Shown: positions 6,157 through 10,443 of the stretch, one piece after another
Position numbering within the stretch: position 1 is the stretch's first letter
How the letters are laid out: the number at the start of each line of letters is the position of its first letter
Origin: Chloroflexota bacterium
GTDB taxonomy: Bacteria > Chloroflexota > Dehalococcoidia > Lucifugimonadales > Lucifugimonadaceae
Direction: 5' to 3'
Assembly (NCBI GenBank): GCA_002730795.1
Contig: PCAX01000033.1
Location: 55,368-65,810 of the forward strand
DNA length: 10,443 nt
Notes under the pieces: generated by a model
Told to the model about the DNA's origin: nothing
The model's input: the letters and a program-made list of their open reading frames with translations, nothing else
The model's database searches: none
Program-made: the position numbers and the translations under genes

Positions 6157-7131
6157 TTATCGCCCCGAAAGTCCTTTTAAAACAGTTTCTACATCAACTA
6201 CATAGGGACCATTAATATCAAGTGCAATTTCTACCCGTCTATCTGGTAACAATTCAACTTCACGCTCTCCGTCCAATGCAACGGTGCCATTTTGCACATT
6301 TACGGAATGGAATTCATTTGGCTTCATTTGATACCACGAAGAAATACTTAATTTTTCGACGATACCTGGAGCCACCGGAGCGGAAATTATTATCTTAGGT
6401 TTCCCAGTAAAATTAATGGCCATACCTTCGGGATCATCTATATATATGGTTTTTAGTTTTGCCCCAATTGAAGATAGACCTATGCTCAGAGGTTCAGATC
6501 TAGTTAAAAACACAGAATCTATTACTTTTGGATCCCAAACTGCCCTTGCACCTAAGAACATCTGTGTTGTAACCGCTACATCCACAAGTGATATATCCGT
6601 TAACTTCCCATTTACGTAAATATTGATTTTTTTACTTCTTTTACAGCTCTCCGTTATAGGTATATGGCGGCTTGCCACATTTCCGGCGGCTATTCCTGCT
6701 AGAGTTCCTTCGGTCATTTTCGGAAAAACATTATTCGTACCTGTAGAAATTGGTAATATCGGTACTTCACCACAACCTTTTGCAACAACACGATTAGTAC
6801 CATCACCTCCTAGAGTAACAATACAACCCACCCCCATTTCCGCCATTAAACTGGACGCCTTAGTTGTGGCTCCCTGATGCGTAGCGGGGGGCATATCTAA
6901 GTGGACCACTTCCATTCCATTGTCTATATCGCTTAATCCCGGCCTCGACAACCCAGAGGGATCTGGCATCACAACTAGCTGCTCAACCTCCGTTGAATTT
7001 ATGCCCGCAAAAACACGCCTTAAAACATTGGATTTCTCCTGATTTGAAACAACTCGTCCGTGAGCAACCAATCTACGAATATCTTTGCCCGCTGAGGGGT
7101 TCGCTATAATTCCAACACTTGTTTTACTCAT
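6157..7131 (-). CDS. acoX: AcoX-like protein (ATP-NAD kinase family, acetoin-operon type)
   Basis: A 324-residue protein when started at ATG 7131. The N-terminus then reads MSKTSVGIIANPSAGKDIRRL, the common beginning of this family. A GTG 18 bases upstream would only add six residues inside the end of the E2 gene. Family motifs are NPSAGKD (11-17), TLGGDGTNR (106-114, the GGDG nucleotide-binding loop of NAD and diacylglycerol kinases) and STGTNNVFP (129-137). AcoX proteins are typically encoded in acetoin dehydrogenase operons; their kinase-like fold is clear, but their biochemical role is not settled. Its start codon overlaps the E2 stop in ATGAGTAA (8 bases), which suggests translational coupling and a linked function. 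It is the last gene of the minus-strand operon and converges on the flavoprotein gene. A role in cofactor phosphorylation or regulation of the complex is inference. Confidence 0.85.
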   Translation of the reverse strand: MSKTSVGIIANPSAGKDIRRLVAHGRVVSNQEKSNVLRRVFAGINSTEVEQLVVMPDPSGLSRPGLSDIDNGMEVVHLDMPPATHQGATTKASSLMAEMGVGCIVTLGGDGTNRVVAKGCGEVPILPISTGTNNVFPKMTEGTLAGIAAGNVASRHIPITESCKRSKKINIYVNGKLTDISLVDVAVTTQMFLGARAVWDPKVIDSVFLTRSEPLSIGLSSIGAKLKTIYIDDPEGMAINFTGKPKIIISAPVAPGIVEKLSISSWYQMKPNEFHSVNVQNGTVALDGEREVELLPDRRVEIALDINGPYVVDVETVLKGLSGR

Positions 7132-8314
7132 CCATCCAACTTGGATCACTGATATATTTGGATATTGTCTTTAAAAAATTAGATGCAGGGGCTCCATCCC
7201 AAGCTCGATGATCGAACGTTAAATTTAAATGTCCTACGGATCGTGGTACTATTTTTTCGTCCTCAAAGAGAGGTACTAGATCAACACTCCCAACCCCAAG
7301 TATTCCAATTTCCGGAGGATTTAATAACGGGTTGAATACTTCAATACCAAAAGACTCAAGCGTTGTTACAGAAAAGGTACTTCCTGACATTTCGTCTACG
7401 GTTATAGAATTCGCACGAGATTTTTTTGCTAAATCTCTTACTTCCATTGCTATTTCTAATAGTGTCTTTTTATCAGCATTTTTTACCACCGGAACAATTA
7501 ATCCATCTTTTACAGCCATTGCCACCCCTATGTTGACCTCTTTTATAAAACGTATTTCATTATCAACCAAATGGGCATTTGCTTCTTGCGTTTCAGATAA
7601 AGCCCGTGCCGTTGCTTTTAGAACAAGATCTTGATACTGAGGCCTTAATTTATGCTTTCTCCATTCAGAAACAAGCCGTTTTTGAAATTCAACTGCACTA
7701 TTAACATCGACAGTCATATTTAAAGTGACAGTAGGAATTGATGCACTTTCTGTCATTCTCCTAGCAATAGTAGCTCGGAGACGTTCCAACTTCACGACTT
7801 TTTCTACGGGTAGGTCAGAAGCATTTGCTTGAGTCGCCCCAGATCCACTTTGGGCGTTTTTTACGTCATCTTCTGTTATTCTTCCACTTGGACCTGTTCC
7901 GTCAATGGCGTCAATATCAATATTAAGTTGATTAGCAAGGCGTCTTGCCCTCGGAGTAATAACCTTCCTTTTTTGCGGCACGCCAGAAACTACCGCTTCT
8001 TTTTGGTTTAATTCGACAGGGGGGGAGGCTTCTGGAGATTGGAGATTTAATACTGGTAAATCTTTTTCTGTTTCCCCCGATAACAATATATAACCCAACG
8101 TCGTACCTACTGCTACAACTCGACCTTCTTCAACGTCAATTCTTCCTAATGTTCCGTCTGCAGTTGATTCAACTTCCGCGTTGACCTTAGATGATTCAAT
8201 TTCCACTAAATTATCGCTTTTAGAAATTGGATCGCCTACTGACTTTAGCCATTTCATCACTTGGCCATCATTCATCCCCATCCCCCATTGCGGTAAAATA
8301 ATTGGTGTTGGCAT
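7124..8314 (-). CDS. acoC: Dihydrolipoamide acyltransferase E2 of a 2-oxoacid/acetoin dehydrogenase complex
   Basis: A 396-residue E2 with the standard three-part layout. A lipoyl domain (about 1-78) has its lipoylation Lys43 in IESSKVNAEVES. A linker is followed by a peripheral subunit-binding domain at about 118-153 (TPRARRLANQLNI, GTGPSGRITEDDV). The catalytic acyltransferase domain (about 170-396) ends with FDHRAWDGAP (367-376), giving catalytic His369 and Asp373; Asp in place of the first His is common in E2s. It moves the acyl group made by E1 from the lipoyl arm to CoA, in a large cytoplasmic complex. Only one lipoyl domain is present. ATG 8314 is supported by AAGGAA (minus strand, 8326-8321) six bases upstream. 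It sits between the HAD gene (44-base gap) and AcoX (8-base overlap). AcoX as a neighbour favours acetoin as substrate, but branched-chain oxoacid or pyruvate cannot be excluded from E2 sequence alone. Confidence 0.88.
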   Translation of the reverse strand: MPTPIILPQWGMGMNDGQVMKWLKSVGDPISKSDNLVEIESSKVNAEVESTADGTLGRIDVEEGRVVAVGTTLGYILLSGETEKDLPVLNLQSPEASPPVELNQKEAVVSGVPQKRKVITPRARRLANQLNIDIDAIDGTGPSGRITEDDVKNAQSGSGATQANASDLPVEKVVKLERLRATIARRMTESASIPTVTLNMTVDVNSAVEFQKRLVSEWRKHKLRPQYQDLVLKATARALSETQEANAHLVDNEIRFIKEVNIGVAMAVKDGLIVPVVKNADKKTLLEIAMEVRDLAKKSRANSITVDEMSGSTFSVTTLESFGIEVFNPLLNPPEIGILGVGSVDLVPLFEDEKIVPRSVGHLNLTFDHRAWDGAPASNFLKTISKYISDPSWMDE

Positions 8315-8358
8315 ATTGTTTTCCTTTTATTTCGTGTCTACTTATAATACTTTAAAAT

Positions 8359-9066
8359 TTACATTAAAAGAGCTCTAGATAAATCTTCAAAATTTACTAC
8401 CGTTAAATCTGGTTTAAACTGCTCATGCGTATCCTCAAAAGGTAAATTATACCGGTTCACGTAAATCCCTCGGAAACCACAAGTTCTCGCACCCATAACA
8501 TCGAAGGAATTTGACGAAACCATAATAATTTCATTTGGTTCAAGCGCTATTTCCAGAGCGGCTCTGCGATAAACCCCTGGATACGGCTTAAAAGAGCCAA
8601 CTTTTTCAACGGATATTATGGCATCGAAAGGGTATTTAATCCTGTTTTTGACCAAATGTTCCAAAAACCACGGATTCCCGTTTGATAACGCTACTAATGA
8701 AAATCGTTTTTCCATCTTTTGCAACCCATCCAAACAATCAGGGAACGGTGAAAGTGACTTCCAATTATCCATAAATGTATCAACCTGCTTTACCGTCGTT
8801 TCCATTTTGTTAAGTTCACAAACGTAATTGAAGGATTTTTTTACTGTCTCCAAATAACCACTATGACCCAATCCCATCAATGAATCTTGATATTGTTCTA
8901 TTCTTTGTCTGTGTCGGAATTGTTGCCAAAACCCTTCCGAGGATATCTCAGTTTGAAAATCTTGTAAAAATTCGGAAATATGCGGTTTAATCGAACCTTC
9001 CAAATCTAAAATTGTCCCAAACAGGTCAAACGTGATCGCTTTGCAACTTTCAAATACTTGGTTCAT
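8359..9066 (-). CDS. HAD-family hydrolase, type II (L-2-)haloacid dehalogenase-like
   Basis: A 235-residue HAD hydrolase of normal length for type II haloacid dehalogenases. Motif I is FDLFGT with nucleophile Asp14 and Thr18. The cap region has RHRQRIEQYQDSLMG (51-65), which resembles the WRxRQLEYtxLxxLMG helix of this group. Motif II is ALSNGN (Ser128-Asn129), motif III has Lys160-Pro161 and Tyr166, and motif IV is VSSNSFDVMGA. In that last motif Ser184, Asn186 and Asp189 match the Ser-x-Asn-x-x-Asp set of L-2-haloacid dehalogenases. This favours hydrolysis of a 2-halo-acid to the 2-hydroxy-acid through an aspartyl ester rather than a plain phosphatase, though substrate range cannot be proven. 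ATG 9066 has no clear Shine-Dalgarno sequence; the gene starts 26 bases after the E1 beta stop and is probably read by coupling in the same operon. Its position between E1 beta and E2 is unusual. Confidence 0.85.
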   Translation of the reverse strand: MNQVFESCKAITFDLFGTILDLEGSIKPHISEFLQDFQTEISSEGFWQQFRHRQRIEQYQDSLMGLGHSGYLETVKKSFNYVCELNKMETTVKQVDTFMDNWKSLSPFPDCLDGLQKMEKRFSLVALSNGNPWFLEHLVKNRIKYPFDAIISVEKVGSFKPYPGVYRRAALEIALEPNEIIMVSSNSFDVMGARTCGFRGIYVNRYNLPFEDTHEQFKPDLTVVNFEDLSRALLM

Positions 9067-9092
9067 CGCATGTGTCTAACGCACAAATTTTT

Positions 9093-10061
9093 CTAGTTCT
9101 CTAAAGTCTTTTTAATCCCTTTGGATATTTTGTCAACGTCTGGATAAACCAATTTCTCGAGAGCCGGGCTGAAAGGTATATGAACCTGTTCGGATGCAAT
9201 TTTTTGGATTGGCGCTTGCAAGTCCCAAAACCCCTCTTCTGCAACAATTGAGGAAATTTCGGACGCCGCACTACAAACTTTATGGGCTGGATCAACAATT
9301 ACCAAACGACCTGTTTTTGCAACCGATTGAAGTATAGTTGCTTTATCTAGGGGTACCAAAGTCCTTGGATCAATGACCTCAACAGAAATTCCTTCCTTTG
9401 ATAAGTTATTAGCTGCAGTTAGTGCATGTCCTACGCCTGCAGCAACACCTACGACGGTACAATCCGTTCCTTCTTTGACGATTTTTGCTTGTCCGAAGGG
9501 TACCAAATGTTCACCTTCTGGTACTTCTCCTCTCGAACCATATAGGGTACCATCCTCGAACACAATAACTGGATCGTTATCACGAACAGCGGTTTTTAAG
9601 AGCCCTTTCATATCAGCAGGATTCGAAGGTATAGCCACCTTGAATCCTGGCATATTCATAAACATAGGGTACGAACGATCAGAATGATGGGCCGCAGCTC
9701 CTCCCCCGTACATCATTAATGCCCTATACACAACTGGAAGGGTTGCCTGCCCTCCAAACATATAACGCATTTTTGCCGCTTGGCTCACCAACTGATCCAT
9801 CGCGACCCACATGAAACTCGTCAAGGTTTCAACTATAGGTCTAGACCCAACTAACGAGGCCCCCACAGCAGCGCCAAAAAAACCATTCTCTGAAAGGGGG
9901 GTGTCAAGAACTCTCTTCTCTCCAAATTCCGATAATAAATTAGCCGTAGAACCATAGACTGCTCTTCGAATATCCTCACCCATAATAAAAACCGCTTCAT
10001 CGCGTCTCATTTCTTCTGCAGTTGCCTGGTTTATTGCTTCAACAAAAACAGTCTCGGCCAT
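9093..10061 (-). CDS. acoB: ThDP-dependent dehydrogenase E1 beta subunit (acetoin/pyruvate dehydrogenase type)
   Basis: A 322-residue E1 beta, the standard length. It carries IMGEDI (26-31), TPLSENGFFGAAVGASL (54-70) with the ThDP-activating Glu58, DQLVSQAAKMRYMFGGQ (89-105), and AHHSDRSYPMF (124-134) where most relatives have HSQS and an acidic residue. Further on are MPGFKVAIPSNPADMKGLLK and the C-terminal transketolase-like domain with EVIDPRTLVPLDKATI. With E1 alpha it forms the alpha2beta2 enzyme that decarboxylates a 2-oxoacid, or cleaves acetoin, and acylates the lipoyl arm of E2. The ATG at 10061 is preceded by AGGAG (minus strand, 10077-10073) 11 bases upstream. It lies 43 bases after the E1 alpha stop and 26 bases before the HAD gene. 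AcoX in the operon suggests acetoin dehydrogenase; other 2-oxoacid substrates remain possible. Confidence 0.88.
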   Translation of the reverse strand: MAETVFVEAINQATAEEMRRDEAVFIMGEDIRRAVYGSTANLLSEFGEKRVLDTPLSENGFFGAAVGASLVGSRPIVETLTSFMWVAMDQLVSQAAKMRYMFGGQATLPVVYRALMMYGGGAAAHHSDRSYPMFMNMPGFKVAIPSNPADMKGLLKTAVRDNDPVIVFEDGTLYGSRGEVPEGEHLVPFGQAKIVKEGTDCTVVGVAAGVGHALTAANNLSKEGISVEVIDPRTLVPLDKATILQSVAKTGRLVIVDPAHKVCSAASEISSIVAEEGFWDLQAPIQKIASEQVHIPFSPALEKLVYPDVDKISKGIKKTLEN

Positions 10062-10104
10062 TTTTTGATTATCTCCTATCTAAGTTAAATTATGTAACTC
10101 ATAT

Positions 10105-10443
10105 TTATGGTAACGGTATCGGATCAGCCCACATGTCATCAAACAGATCTTCTGGTTCAGGAAAAGGGCTATTCCGAGCAAATTCTACTGCTTCATCGAC
10201 TTCCTTTTGTGTTTCAAGTGCGACCGAATCACATTCTTCACGAGTTGCTATTTTGTGTTCAATCAAATAATTTTCGTGAATGACTATAGGGTCTCGTTTT
10301 CTCCAATCATCAATTTGTTCTGTGGTTCTATATTCACCTCTCCTCACTCTCCCAAGTCCCAACGAATGTTCCTCATAACGGTACGTCAATCCTTCTATCA
10401 GAGTAGGGCCATCACCTGCCCGAGCCCGTTCTACTGACGCCTT
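10105..10443 (-). CDS. acoA: ThDP-dependent dehydrogenase E1 alpha subunit, C-terminal part (5' end outside window)
   Basis: The frame is open on the minus strand from the window edge to TAA at 10107-10105, giving the last 112 residues. The visible part begins in VERARAGDGPTLIEGLTYRY, the conserved strand leading into the phosphorylation-loop region of E1 alpha, and continues with EYRTTEQIDDWRKRDPI. The C-terminal helix bundle ends in SPFPEPEDLFDDMW, as in pyruvate and acetoin dehydrogenase E1 alpha. The usual RGHSxxD loop here reads YEEHSLGLGRVRRGEYRT: His and Ser are kept, Gly and Asp are replaced, and the loop is a few residues longer. The ThDP GDG motif lies in the missing part. It pairs with E1 beta, whose gene starts 43 bases downstream, and is probably the first or an early gene of the operon. 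The TTG at 10389 is internal, not a start. Confidence 0.85.
   Translation of the reverse strand, partial: KASVERARAGDGPTLIEGLTYRYEEHSLGLGRVRRGEYRTTEQIDDWRKRDPIVIHENYLIEHKIATREECDSVALETQKEVDEAVEFARNSPFPEPEDLFDDMWADPIPLP

Noticed and set aside
7131..7149. GTG start at 7149 for the AcoX-like gene
   Set aside because: It only adds MIQVGW inside the E2 coding end; the ATG at 7131 gives the family's normal N-terminus and a typical stop-start overlap.
9101..9298. 65-codon same-strand frame overlapping the E1 beta 3' end
   Set aside because: It is an out-of-frame shadow of the conserved E1 beta C-terminus with no independent support.
1..10443. Mobile elements, CRISPR arrays, tRNA or rRNA genes, riboswitches
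   Set aside because: No transposase or integrase genes, repeat arrays, cloverleaf-like sequences or conserved riboswitch cores were seen. Intergenic spaces are mostly under 70 bases, and the only longer one (4788-4978) shows just promoter-like elements.

Overview
The window is an AT-rich, densely coding bacterial segment with ten protein genes (two cut by the window edges). Several genes have clear AGGA/GGAG-type ribosome binding sites. No RNA genes, insertion sequences, CRISPR arrays or integrase genes were seen. The families present (bacterial xylulokinase, AcoX, bacterial E1/E2 of a 2-oxoacid/acetoin dehydrogenase, type II haloacid dehalogenase) fit a free-living aerobic heterotroph. A low-GC marine lineage such as SAR202 Chloroflexota would be compatible, but that is a guess from gene style; no taxonomic marker is present.

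Layout. (A) Positions 1-3489, plus strand: a tight run of a zinc-type (MDR) dehydrogenase C-terminus, a ThDP-dependent lyase/decarboxylase of the acetolactate synthase/benzoylformate decarboxylase superfamily, and a xylulokinase. Gaps are 16 and 21 bases. This looks like a sugar or polyol catabolic operon. (B) Positions 3526-4787, minus strand: an inositol-monophosphatase-like protein followed by a small VOC (glyoxalase-fold) protein, converging on block A. (C) Positions 4979-6136, plus strand: a single flavoprotein of the sulfide:quinone oxidoreductase/flavocytochrome c type, divergent from block B across a 191-base intergenic region. (D) Positions 6157-10443, minus strand: an operon read from the right edge as E1 alpha (partial), E1 beta, type II haloacid-dehalogenase-like HAD, E2 dihydrolipoamide acyltransferase, AcoX-type ATP-NAD-kinase-like protein. 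Its gaps are 43, 26, 44 and -8 bases.

How they may work together (inference). Block A would oxidise a polyol or sugar, cleave or decarboxylate a keto intermediate with ThDP, and send a ketose (D-xylulose or similar) into the pentose phosphate route. Block D would oxidatively cleave acetoin or a related 2-oxo compound to acyl-CoA, using a lipoyl E2; its E3 is not in the window. The most unusual points are: (i) an IMPase-like protein whose DPxDGT and WD metal-binding motifs both lack the aspartate; (ii) a HAD with the L-2-haloacid dehalogenase residue set inserted between E1 beta and E2; (iii) a ThDP enzyme of unknown substrate coupled to a xylulokinase; (iv) an atypical loop in the E1 alpha C-terminal region; and (v) a stand-alone SQR-like flavoprotein that keeps two candidate redox cysteines but has no sulfur genes nearby.
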